Below are positions 34,401-47,300 of a DNA stretch of 64,000 bases, in pieces (positions within the stretch are counted from its first letter, which is position 1; every line of letters begins with the position of its first letter). Origin of the DNA: Monodelphis domestica. Its lineage: Eukaryota; Chordata; Mammalia; Didelphimorphia; Didelphidae. Under the pieces are notes generated by a model. The model saw nothing but the letters and a program-made list of their open reading frames with translations. It was not told where the DNA came from and ran no database searches. The position numbers and the translations under genes are program-made. Location of the stretch: assembly GCF_027887165.1 (NCBI RefSeq), contig NC_077228.1, positions 384,500,456 through 384,564,455 on the forward strand. Direction: 5' to 3'.

Positions 34401-37400
34401 TATATAGCAAAGAGATCATGGAGTCAAAGATTTAGACCCAGAAGGACCTTAGAAGCTATGATTACCCAACATAGGTGTGAACCATAGCAGAGGGACAGTG
34501 TAACATAGATGATTTAGAAAGGATTAGTGTTCCTAGAGTCAGATTGCAGTAAAGGAAAATGAAAAGATATGTGGAGTAGACATCCCTGCCATAATATTTC
34601 ATTTCAAGTTAAACATTTATTAAACACCTATTATATGCAAAAATTGCTGAAGGATACAAAAATGACAATAGGCGTCTAATTCACAATGTACTGTGGGATG
34701 GGACATGCACACAAATGAGTATAAATCAAGTAGAATGTGATAGATTGCTTTAAGAAAAATCTGAAGGAGAGAATACTTTCAGTAAAAACATTTGTACCCT
34801 TAGCTTAGAACATGAGGCCCCAATTTTATATGGAATAGGTTATTCTTGGGTGTTTTACTTTAAGTAACTGTCTCATATGCCCCCCGCCCCCTTATTTTTC
34901 TGTGGGAACATCTGTGCTAAAGAAACAACTACTGTATTATCTAAATCTTTTGTTATTAAAACTTTTCACTTATTCTGTTTGAAAATTTCCCCTTCCCCTT
35001 ATTGAAAGACATCAATAATTTTATATTTGAAGGCTAATAGGAAAAACTAATTTCAAACTAATTTTCAGGACACTTAGCTATTTTGTAAAGCAAGAAAAAC
35101 CAGACAGTTTTTTCTTCCTAAAATTTGTGGTCATCATTTTGAGGATTTTGATTAATGAAGAATTTCATTGCTTTAGTGTGATATAAGAAGCGACTTTTAA
35201 AATAATGTATGTAATTACTTTTTTAAAATTTAAAATTGTAAAATATTAATCATTTATAAAATTTCAGAACCTAACCCACCTATAGATGAAGTTATACAAA
35301 AACCAGGAGTTGTACAGAGATTTGTGAAGTTTCTTGAAAGAAATGAAAATTGTACTTTGCAGGTGAGTTTTTCTGGTATTTCTCTCTTCATATTCTTTCT
35401 TTGAAATGACTGTAGACTTGGGGGAAGCTAAGTGACTCATTGGATAGAGAGCAAGGCCTGGAGATAGGAAAAATTGGGTTCAGATCTGGCCTCAGACACA
35501 CTTAACTGTTTGACCTTGGGCAAGTCACTTAACCATAATTGCTTAGTTCTTATTGCTTTTCTGCCTTATAACAATACACAGTATTGCTTCTAAGACAAGG
35601 TATGGGTTAAAAAAATGATTGTAGACTGATTTTATTACAGTCTCAACATAATTATACCTAACATGTGTAATATAATAACATAATTATATATTATCTACTT
35701 TTAACATTTTCAAAGTGCTATCACAACAGCCTTGTGAGTTTAATAACAATAATAACTAGTGCTGTCTACCACCTTAAGGTTTTTGAAGTACTGTGCATTT
35801 TTGTCTCGTTTGATTTTCACAATTATCTTGTGAGGTAGGTACTATTTTCTCCATTTTAAGGTTAGGGAAACTGAGACACAGAGTGGCTAACTTGTCTATG
35901 GTCACACAACTAGTAGATTTGTGAGGTAGTATTTGAACCTCAAGTCTTCCTAAAACTTTAGGTCTTTCACTCTTAACATATAAGTGCCTCTAACTAGGAT
36001 AAATATTCTCTTCTTATTTTATATATTCAGAAACAAGTTCGGAGAAGTTAAATTGTATGCCTTTAAATTGTATGCCTACTACTACTCTATTGCTCTTAAA
36101 TACAATTAAATTTAGTCCTTTGAGAATAATAACTTACTTCAGGAGAATGCAAACTCCTCTCAGACAATGATTTTCATTGTTATCTTTTTATCCTTCCATA
36201 GTGCTTAACACTTGGACTAGGAATGTATTTGGAAATATTTGTTTAATTCAATCAAATTTGCCAACGTACAAAGAAGAATATTATCAAGTTGTGGTGGAGC
36301 AGGCAGCAAGTAGATTGGCATATCTTGATGGAAGGATTGTTGAAATGAAGAAAGAGAAGGATGGAGAAAAATGGAAATGGTCCTTAATTTATGATGGGAA
36401 AGCCTTGACTATTAAAGAGTTTTCAGGAAAAATACTAAATTTAAATTGCTTTAGGTATCTTCACCTTGTTATCTGACTTTACTTTTAACTGTTTAGTAGA
36501 TCACACTATCCAAAAATAGTTCATCTCTTACAGTAACATTAATCAGAGTTTTCTAAGAAAAAGTGATGATTACCCTCCATGATATTATCCTAAGTAGGGG
36601 TTTCATCTTAGAATTTTTGACTCATATATACTTTTAGCGTATTGCTGCTTGGCAAATCAGTATTCTACTTATTGTATCCAACTAGTTCTAAAAATTTGGT
36701 TTAATGTAAATAATTCTATATTTACCCTACTGGCAGTATTCATAATATTCTAAGGTTAAAACATTTTTTTTTTTGGAAACCCTTACTTTCTGTCTACATA
36801 AGACAGAAGGGCAAGGGCTATTAAAACAATATTAAGTGACTTTGCCAGGGTTACACAGTAAGTGTTTAAGGCCATATTTGAACACAAGCCATCCTGACTC
36901 CAGGAGTAGCAGCATTCTATCTATCGAGTCACCTATTCAGTCCCAACTTTGTAAATTTGGATCACATCCTTCCTCATTTTTTCCCCCCTAGGCATAGCAT
37001 TCTCATTTTAAACACTTTTCATGAATGAAATATTTTCAATCCCATTGACCCTTTTTTAGTTAATTCTTTTTGCATATTTTCTAAAAGTTTCCTTATATCC
37101 AAACCTTAACTTTTATTTTTTCTTAGTTTGAAGCTGCATGGGCTTTAACTAATATAGCATCTGGAACATTTCTACACACCAAAGTGGTAATTGAAACTGG
37201 AGCTGTTCCAATTTTTATCAAACTCCTCAATTCGGAACATGAAGATGTACAGGAACAGGTAATTTTTCTTAAATTATTTGTATTTATTGTGTTTTTGTAA
37301 TTTTTCCCTGAAAAGTCTAGTTTATTATGATTGTATTTAGTTTTGGTTTTTAGTCACAGCTGTCTCTATTATAAAATTAGAGGACTAAACCTTGAATATA

Positions 37401-38308
37401 TGTCATGGGGCTTCAAAAATGTTATCAATTAAATGTACAGTTTCAGGTAATGTTAATGAAGTTAAAATGTTTTAAATTTTGTGCCCCTAAAAATAAGCAT
37501 TAAATAAGTTAATAATAATTAATAGGCCTACTAGTGCTCTTAGAATAATTCAATTGAGTTTTAGTCTTGTATGTACATAAATTTGTGAATACTTCTGTAA
37601 TTTAAAGTGCAGTGATTGAAATGAGAAAAATAGTAACTTTTACAAAGTTTATGATAATTAGATAATTTTTCTTTTTGATAGGTGAACACTTGTTTTTCAA
37701 TGCTGTCTGCTTCAAAAATTTCTCTGAACTAAACTTAATAAGCCTTTTGGGAAATGGTTTTTTCTGTTAAAATCAGAATCATAAATAAATTAAGTTTTGC
37801 TCTGATAACTTAACCAAGTTTTTAAAGCTTATTATTTTTTGTTTTAAAGGACAGAGCAACAAGGGGGATTAATGTGACAAAATTTACTTATTTAAGAAGA
37901 ATAATTTGACCATTTTGCTTTTTTTTTAAAAATTTTTATATTAACTATCCAGGATTTTAGTCCATTAGTAGTAAGTTGCCATATATAAGTAATAAAGGTT
38001 GATGAATGACTAATACTTCCTAGTCATTGTTATATTTCCTCTTCCAGACAAGTTGAAATATGAAATACCTTGGCCCACTGTTTCCATAGCACTAAAAAGA
38101 TGCATTTGGGTACTGAAGAATCCTAAAGTAATATTGGAAAGCATTTTTTCTTTTTCATTTGGAAAGTGGCTACTTTATTAATGTCTCAAAATATGGCTTG
38201 TATTATAGCATCTTGATGAGTATTTGTCTTATGAGTGAAATAGTTGAAATGGACTAGATTTCATGCCTTCATTTATTTATTTATTTATTCATTCATTCAT
38301 TTATTCAT

Positions 38309-38344
<36 letters not shown>

Positions 38345-41300
38345 TCATTCATTCATTTATTCATTCATTCATTCATTCATTTATTTATTTATTTTTAAAC
38401 CCTTACCTTCCATCTTGGAGTCAATACTGTGTATTGGTTCTAAGGCAGAAGAGTGGTAAGGGCTAGGCAATGGGGGTCAAGTGACTTGCCCAGGGTCACA
38501 CAGCTAGGAAGTGTCTGAGGCCAGATTTGAACCTAGGACCTCCCATCTCTAGGCCTGGCTCTCAATCCACTGAGCTACCCAGCTGCCCCCACTAGATTTT
38601 ATTTTTACTTTAATTGGTTAAAAAACAAGCACTATAGCTATATTGCTTATTCAAAGCCTTGCCTTTGGGAGAGTAGCATTTTTTTTTTTGGTAATGAAGC
38701 CAATAGTTGCTTCTTATGCCCATAAGATTCTCACACTTTTTCACACTTCATTTGATCTCTAATTTTTGTGATGGGTTAAAAAAGTGTTTTGTATTTTCTG
38801 CCTATGGTTTTTAACATTTAAAAAATTCATAAATCTTTCAAATATCAAATATGTGTGACTTTGTATAGATTGTACTGAATGAAGCACAGGTCTAATGTAA
38901 AGTCTATTATTAAAAATTCTAAAACAGTCAGTTGAAATTATGATAAATATTATCATCCTGATTTTTTCTTATATACCTAATTTCTTTTTTGTCCTTCTGA
39001 CTCCTCTTCCTTTCCCCTACTTTATCACAACTACTCCTTTTTACCTTCCCTTTGAATAGCAATTTATAAATTACTTTTGTTCCATATTTTTCCAGGAGTC
39101 CAAATGAGTTACATTATGTAAATATGACAGTAGTGAGACTTAGACTGGAATGTGATAACCAAATCATATTCTGTACCATTCACCATCTGAAATTCTTTAG
39201 TATAGTTTTAAAATTAAGGAGAGTTTTTATAAAAAGTTGCTTTATCTCTTTCTTTTTTTGCTTCTCTGTTTTAGAACCAGTGGATTAAATGCCCTAATTA
39301 TTTATCAGTATATTTTTTTAGAAAACTACTTATGCAAGTTAAAGGGTTCTGCAGTCTAATTTTCTTTATTTACTTTGGGTTGCCAAGATGACAGCTCCTG
39401 GCTTATGTTGAATCATAATGTGTTTTTGATTTAATAAAAAATCATTTTAATATATTTTTGGATAAGCTGGTAAATGTAACCAGAGAGTTTTGAGGAATGA
39501 TCCTGTGTCTATTTGGAAACTAATAGAGGCCAAAGAGATTCTGTACCTGTAAACATGTTTGTCAGTGTCTTAGAACAAGGCTTAGAAAGCATGCTTATCT
39601 AAATTTCAGATGACATAAAATTGACATAGAAAAGCCAGTCAGAAAGGTGATGATGATAAATATTTAGTATTAGGCAGGAAATAAAGTCTGAAATAAAATG
39701 AAAATTAAGAGGAATCAATTGAGAGAAATCAACTTTATTTGAAAGAAATCCAAGAGTTTTGGTTGATCACATACTTAATGAGAATGGGGAAATATGACTT
39801 CTTTCAGAAGCTTTCAGTTACATTACTAAAATTATAATCAGATAAAAGTAATGAGTTATATTTTGTATACTCTGCATGGGTTAGACTGTATCCAAGTAGT
39901 ATATACTATTTGGGGTCTAATTTTTGCATTTACAATTCAGAGTTTGTCTTGAGATGGACTGATAAAAGCAGAAGATTCTAGTTTGAAGAAATTTGAGAAA
40001 TCATTTATTCCATTTGCTAAAATTAAGAATCTATCATTACCCTGAAAAACAATCATTAAGTGTTTGCTTAAATATCTCCACTGTTGAAGAATTCTTTGTC
40101 TTCTAAGGCATTCCATTTCGAGGCACCTGTGTTAGGAAGATAGCTTTCTATTCATTTGAAATTTGGTCCTATAAGTTCCATCTATTTGTTCTAGTTTTGC
40201 ACTCAAGGGCCAAATAAAATAAATAGTAGCTCATTCACATGACAGTCCTTTAAAAATGCTTGAACAAAGCAACCAGTTTTCTACTTAGTTGTTTTGTCTC
40301 TAGGTGAAATTTAACATACAATCTCAGATTTGAAAGGGCTCTTAGAGGCCATCTAATTTACCTCCAAATATCTGTAAGAATCTTTTTGGTAACATTGTTT
40401 TGACAACTTCTTATTTAACACTTGATTATCCTGTGTCTTATGTGGCATGGTTTTAGATTCCTCCACCAGTTAGCCACTTTTGGATATACAGTGTTTTTGT
40501 CATTGTTCTTTATGACACTTGCCCAGAAGTGAACACAGTATTCCATGTGTGTGAAGAAGGCACAGTATATAGGATTAAGGGTTGCCTTGGATCTTGATAT
40601 TGTGGTTTTGTTAAAGTAGCTTAATATCACTTTCACTCTTTTTGGTCTTCTTGCTATACTGAGCAGCTTGGGGCTTTTCCTTTGCTAACTTGGCTAAAAC
40701 TCTTTCTTTCTCACTCCAATTAAAGTCTATTAAGATCAGAAGGAAAAAGAGTATTTTTTTTTACTACAATTGCTTCACATTGAGCTTGTGATCCACCAAA
40801 ATCCATAGTCTTTTTTCCATAGGGACTATTGTCCAGCCTTGTTGTATCTTCCCAAACCTTTAAACAGTTGATTTTTTAAAAAAACCAAGTGTAGGACTTT
40901 ACATTCATTCTCTCAAAGTGTCATCTCATTAAATTTGTCCCATAATTTCAGCTTAAAGGAAGATTTTCATACCTTAAATTTGCCATCTGTCTTCCAACAT
41001 CTCTTCCCTTTTTTTGTTATCTAAAAATTTGATAGCTAGGTTGTCCTCCTATTTACAATAATTGATTAAGATCATTGACCTGGAACCCTGGATACTGCAC
41101 TTCCCTCTATGTTGATATCAATCCTTTAAGCAATACACTTTTCTGTCTTATCTGTCAACTGCTTCTAAATCCACCTTATTGTATTATTATATAGTCCTTA
41201 TGGATATGGATATAATATGGATATTTTATATCCATAATGAAAGATTGTCAAATATTTTGCTACCATCCAGTCTTGCTATTTCTGTAGTGTAAAATTTTAC

Positions 41301-44300
41301 CAATCTGATAATCTTGTTAAGAGTAAATATGGGGCTAAGTGGCATAATGGATAGCATGCCGGGCATGGAGCCAGGAAGACCTGGGTTCAGATCTGGCCTG
41401 AGAACACTTCTTAGCTGTGTGACCTTGGGCAAATCTCTTAATCTTGCTTGCTTAGCCCTCACCCTTCTTGTTACTAAGATGGAAAGTAAAGGTTTTTTTT
41501 TTTTAAGGCAAAGGGGCAGCTGGGTGGTTCAGTGGATTGAGAGCTGGCCCTAGAGATGGAGATCCTAGGTTCAAATCTGGCTTCAGACACTTCTTAGCTG
41601 TGTGACCCTGGGCAAGTCACTTAACCCTACCGCTCATCTGCCTTAGAACCAATACACAGTATTGATTCTAAGATGGAAGGTAAGGGTTAAAAAAAAAAGT
41701 GAATGGAATTAGTTTGCCATGACTTCTTTTAATAAGAATATGCTGATTTGTATGTACTACTTTTTCTCTTTTCATAAACTAATTCTTTAATAATGGCATC
41801 CTAGAATTTTGCCAGGGATTGCAGTTACTACATTGACTCATAATTTGAGAAATCCTTCCTTTTGTTTGAAAATTGTGACATTTTCCTATTCCTTAGGCTA
41901 CTTCCATGTAAGTAGAGATGAGAAGTCATAAGCAATAAGTGTTATGCAGGTAAAAACAGAAAAATTTGGTAAATGATCGTAATGAGAGTAGAGTAAATGA
42001 GAATGAGTAATTGAGAATAGTGTGTGCAAGCCTGAGAGTCCTAGGGAAGGTCAATAGAACAGAAGATTTTGGGGAAAAAAAATATTGAATTCTGTTTTGG
42101 ACATGTTGAGCATTACATTCAGCAGTTGAGGCATTTGACAACTTTGGAGAGGCCAGTTTTAGTTGAGTTATGCCATATGGCAAAGGTTTGAAGAAGAGAG
42201 AGGAAATGAAGACTAGAAATGTAGGTAGCTTTTTCTAGGAGTTTGAGAAAGCAGGGGAAAGTTTCCTATAAGGCAATAGCTTAAATAGATGGTAGGATTT
42301 AATATTTTATGAATGTGGGATATTTAGGCATGTTTGAAGGCAGCAGGGAAGAAATTGGTAGTTAGGAAGAGATGTAATATTTATTGGGAAAAGATGAGGG
42401 AGGATATGAAAAACAGGGGATAATGAAGGTTTGTAGCAGGGTATGGAGAAGTTGGGGGAGAGAAGGAATATTGCTTCCCACAGAGATTAAAGAGAAATAA
42501 GGGGCAGTGACTAAGAGGAAGCTATCAATCTACAGAAGAAAATAGGAGGAATTGGTACAAAATACAAAGATGACATGAGATATTCTAAGGTTCATGTTAT
42601 TTCTACTTCACCAACAGCTCTTTTTTTGTTGGTGGGGTGGGGATATGATTAGTTCCATTTATTGGTTGCATCTCTTTATCAATGACCTCATCAACTTACC
42701 TTTAGATTTAGGGATAGAGTCATTGTTCCTTTCCTTTGCTCCATCCTGCCCCTCCTCCACCCCACAGGCCAGCCAGGCCTTTTCCTCCCTCTTTCCTTTC
42801 CTTGATTGTTACATCTCATCTGGAATGACTGAGCAGGAAGAGCAACTTAGATAGTTATGCCACTTAGATAACTTAGGAGTCACCAACTACAGTTCTTCTG
42901 GTGAGGAAGAAGATCATGGGGTTTTACAATCTGTTCTGTTTTTGCTTCCAGAGATCCCTTTGGGTCTTAATATCCACTTTGTCTCTACATTCTTCAGTCT
43001 TCCAGGTCTTCCCATCTGACCTATCTGTATACCCTAAGGCAGGGGTCTCCAAACTTTTTACACAGGGGGCCAGTTCACTGTCCCTCAGACTGTTGGAGGG
43101 CCGGACTATAAAAAAAACAAAACTATGAACAATTCTGTATACCGCTGTCTGAGATGGTGGAGGCTACAACGCTGGCTATGATGGGCCTGTCACACCTTTC
43201 ACAGGCCCATCACTGCCACCACTCTACAGGGCAACAGTATACACAGTGGGGAATCCCCTCCCCCAGGTCACTGCTCACAATGCTGACATCTTCTATTGTG
43301 CAGCCACATAATCCTTTGTGCAGTGCCTCATTCTTGTTTAGTTACTCTTAGAACAAGGAATATGAACTCCTTGAGAGGAAGGGTTGTTTTGCTTGTTCCC
43401 TTTGGGTCCCCAACACTTAAAATGGTGTTTGGTGCACAGGAAGTGCTTAATAAATGCTTTTTCATTCATGCTTTTTCAAGTGCTGTAAAGAGTATCAATA
43501 GTGTGATGGTGAGCTTTAGTTTTTGAAGGTTATACCCGAAGACTACAAGTTCAAACAGGTTCTCATCATCCTGAAAAGCTATCGTTGTAGGTACGGTGAT
43601 AAACCTTTTACTCCAAGGACCAGTACGGAAGAATATTACTAAAAACGTGGTAACATTTTTTGGTTGTAGAGCCCCATGAAAAAGAAGAAAACCCTTTTTT
43701 CCTAATGTTACTCCCTTTTTGCTTCTGCAGCATCAGTAGCAGAGAAATGGATAAAAAAGTTTTAATGAAACCAACAAACATTCATGTAACTCTTAGTATT
43801 CTTAATGTGCAAACTTTGTCCAGTGACGGAGGTGGATACTCAACTGGAGGAACTGAAATAAATGCATATTGATGGCCTTTTTGTAAATGAAATCATTTTA
43901 TGTCTATAAAGAAATTAGAGTTAAATACAAAGGAGTTTCTTAGGTTCCTACAAGTTGATTTCATCATGCACACATGGACAATAAGAAATGTTTCAGTTGA
44001 ATACTTGGTCATCTTGCTGGCTGTGATGAGCATAAACAAAAAAGGCACCATGAAATAATTATACAGCATAATGTAAAACACCAAATTTAGGATCAGAAGA
44101 TATGGGTTTGAATCCTGCCTCTGCAACTAACTTCCCACTTAACCTCCTTCAAAAAAATGAGGGGATTGAACTTAATTTCTAAGGTCCCTTCCAACTCTAA
44201 ATATGTGATATATGATCTGTTGCAGAGGATGAAGAACTTGATAAAATTCTTCAAACTAAGTCAGCACCTACATTAATTCTGAGTGGCTTGTTGAAGGTGG

Positions 44301-47300
44301 GCACAGGGGAGGACAGTGAAAAACTATGTTGGAAAATACAATTTGGAATCAAGAAATGAAAGAGACCGAAGGCTTGTCTTATACCAGTTCATCATCATTT
44401 CTTTGCACAAGAAGAAAGTCTGCAGGCCCTGGACATGGTGAGCCAAAAATATATAGCAAAACATGAAATTGATTTTATCTTAACAGAGTGACTAATTGCT
44501 AATGTGAGTGTCATTTCAGAATTAAATGTCTGTGTGCACTCAGATCATTGGCTGGTTAGAACAAAACTCAAAACCCATACCAAATCAAAAGAAAGAATAA
44601 ACATAAGAAGAACCTGCAGGCAGTAGTTCTTATAGTTTAAGCAGTCTTTCGTTTCTAAAAATGGGAAGTGAACAAAAGTTAAAGACGTTGAATTTCTCTT
44701 CACTGCTAAGTTTAATTAATGCAAAATGGTCACCTCAACAAGGAGAAAGAGCAAGCTTGGAAACTGCCTCAGCTAGCAAAGATTTTGTTTTTTACCAAAT
44801 GGAGCAACATGGCAGCCAAGGGCATCACTTGTTTTAGAATACAAGCTGATTTGCAAAACAAGGATGACGATGAAATATTTCAAGTTTCATCTCATGAAAA
44901 ACGAAAAAGCTCTTGAGGGGAAAATGAGCCTGCAAGAGAGCTTGATGTTCGAGCCAGCTAAGCCAGAACTTCCAAGGCCATTTATAGATGAAACCAGGAA
45001 GGAATAAGAGCAACAAATGGATATAAAATGGATGATGTCGGCCAGTGTTCCTATAAGAGCCTCTTCTCATCACTGACAATAGTTGAATCACCACATTTGG
45101 ACTCTACAGACTCTGTAAATGTTCTGTGTAAGGAAGTGGCAGTGGCCTTTGGCACCATGAAGTTGGGAAGAGTGGCTGTACCTACTTAAAGAAGAAATCT
45201 GTCCTGAAGCTAGTAGGCTCATAGATTTGGAGCTAGGTGGGCCTTAGAGGTCATTTAATCCACACCCCCTTTACCCCCATATATTTTAAAGATGAAGAAA
45301 CTGAGGCCTGGATAAGTGAAGGGACTTACCCAGGATCACATAAGTAGTCTGTGGCTGAGCCAACATTTGAACCTAGGTCTTCTTGCTCCAAAATTATACT
45401 CTTTGCATTGGTACTGTACTACTTCAAGGGAACACAATTATTCATTTAGGTAACATGTAAAAGATGCCAAGATGGGGAGATTTCAAAAGAATGAAAAACT
45501 TTATAGATAGTAATTATTTATACACATGTATACAAAAGGCAACTGAGAAGTAAATATTAATCCCACATACTTACATACTTATTTATCATCTCTGAAATCT
45601 TAACATTCATAAAAACGTGAGAAGGTATGAGCTACTTTTATAATTTTTACCAGCAAATCACATTCTTATAATGACAGGAACACATACAAGTTATAAGACC
45701 TTGTTATGTGTGGTTTGTTCATCTTCCCTCTCTTCTTCTCTAGATCATGTCCACTACCCTCCCCCAAATAGGAAAAGCATTTAACTCAACAAAACACAAC
45801 ACTAAAATCTCCCCTCCGATAATGGGTTCTCTACACCTGTTAAAAAGTGTTATTCTGTGACAGATAATTTGACCAAATATTTTGAGGAGTAGTAACATTG
45901 TGAGGTATATATAGTGAGAAATATGCCCAACTAAGGTATTTTCTAGCATGAAAGACTTCCTGCCCTTTGTCCATATAATTCCTTCTCTGATGAAGTTCTC
46001 GGGGAGCTTTTCTTCTTGGATGACATATTGACTGTCTAGTCTAGAACCCTACGATAATTCTTGAGTAAAATTTATCATGTTTGAAAAGAGATTTGACTTA
46101 ATTATCCATACTGTAAAGAGCATGAATGAAAAACACATAACTGAAAAACACATAACTGCCCAGATTGACATGTTTGGGTATGTAAATTTATATTTATAAA
46201 TAATCCTGGACTTTGAGCTAAAGTCAAATTTAAATGAGAGGAATTGGGAAATTATACAATGCTTTTGCAAATTCCCCCTTTTAATTAGCAATATTCTTTT
46301 AGTGATGGTAGTTATAGACTGCAAATACAGTGATATCAGGAAAATCAGAATTATTGGTGACTCAAAAAACAATGAAATTACCTTGTAATGGTAGACTGAA
46401 ACACATCAGCATCAAACACCTAAATACAAGAAGTTAAAAGGTATTCTAAGGGTGGGGGTTAGGTTCAAATCTGGCCTTACACATTTTCTTGCTGTGTGAT
46501 ACTGAGCAAGTTAGCTAACCCCAAACACCTACCCCATAACACTTTATGCCTTGGAATTCTGTTTATATATCATTTGAAGGATTTATAGAAAGATACAGAG
46601 AAGGATTACATAAGATTAGGTGGTTTGGAATGGTTCTACAGGACTGATGGAGAAATTAGTAATACAATTTAAATCCCCGATTCATCTGAGTTGATTGGTG
46701 TGTAGTACGATTTTAGTACCCACCTATTTGAGCTGTTTTTTTTTTTTTTTAAACAAAATTTTTTTTTTGATTCATGAGTTTTATCCTACCATGTCTATAG
46801 TATCTTTGAGGGAATATTTATCAATAAGATACTGACTTTTGTTGACTATCCATAGAAATTGGTATATAGACCTGTGATGCCATGGATACTGTTTCTGACA
46901 TTTTTCCTATTTATATTCTTTACACTGAATATTTCTATTATGCTTTCTATAACATACTTTCTTTTCTCTGTGGTATTTGATTTAGTATTTGTGTTGTTTT
47001 TTCCTTTTCTCTATTTTCAATTTTTAAAACTCTTCTGATTAGGTTAGCAAATGCCTAGAGGGAAATTTTCTTTTTCCTCCTTATAGCTTGTACATTTGTG
47101 ACCCATTGTCTATATATCTTTCTCCTCTACTTAAGCATTAGTCTAGAAAGCAAAATTCCATTTTCCAACACCGTCTTCTGAACCAGCTATTTATTTCCCA
47201 TAACCTCATTTTTTTTTTAAGTTTTTACTTTCAAACAGAAATAGTATTGTTAAGAACTAAGAAAATTGGGGGCAGCTGGGTAGCTCAGTGGATTGAGAGC

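Larger units (their letters stand above)
35363..37126 (+). other. KPNA5 intron 5
   Basis: 1764 bp. A SINE (35419-35613, plus) with target duplications, MIR-like sequence (35700-35960), an L2-like tail (about 36180-36245), an unidentified coding-like stretch (36255-36476), and a decayed SINE (36768-36944, minus). Confidence 0.75.
40300..41900 (-). repeat. L3/CR1-type LINE, degraded, interrupted by two SINEs
   Basis: Blocks typical of antisense CR1/L3: GCCCAGAAGTGAACACAGTA, CACATTGAGCTTGTGATCCA, CAAGTGTAGGACTTTACATT, GATTGTCAAATATTTTGCTA, and after the SINEs TAGTTTGCCATGACTTCTTT. No usable frame remains. Confidence 0.75.

Noticed and set aside
36255..36476. An additional KPNA5 coding exon
   Set aside because: Exons 5 and 6 join directly in phase 0 with conserved sequence. 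The segment has no good acceptor and no counterpart in importin alphas.
38244..38466. Frames rich in Ile/Tyr/Ser/Leu across 38.3 kb
   Set aside because: Produced entirely by the tetranucleotide microsatellite and the adjoining SINE.
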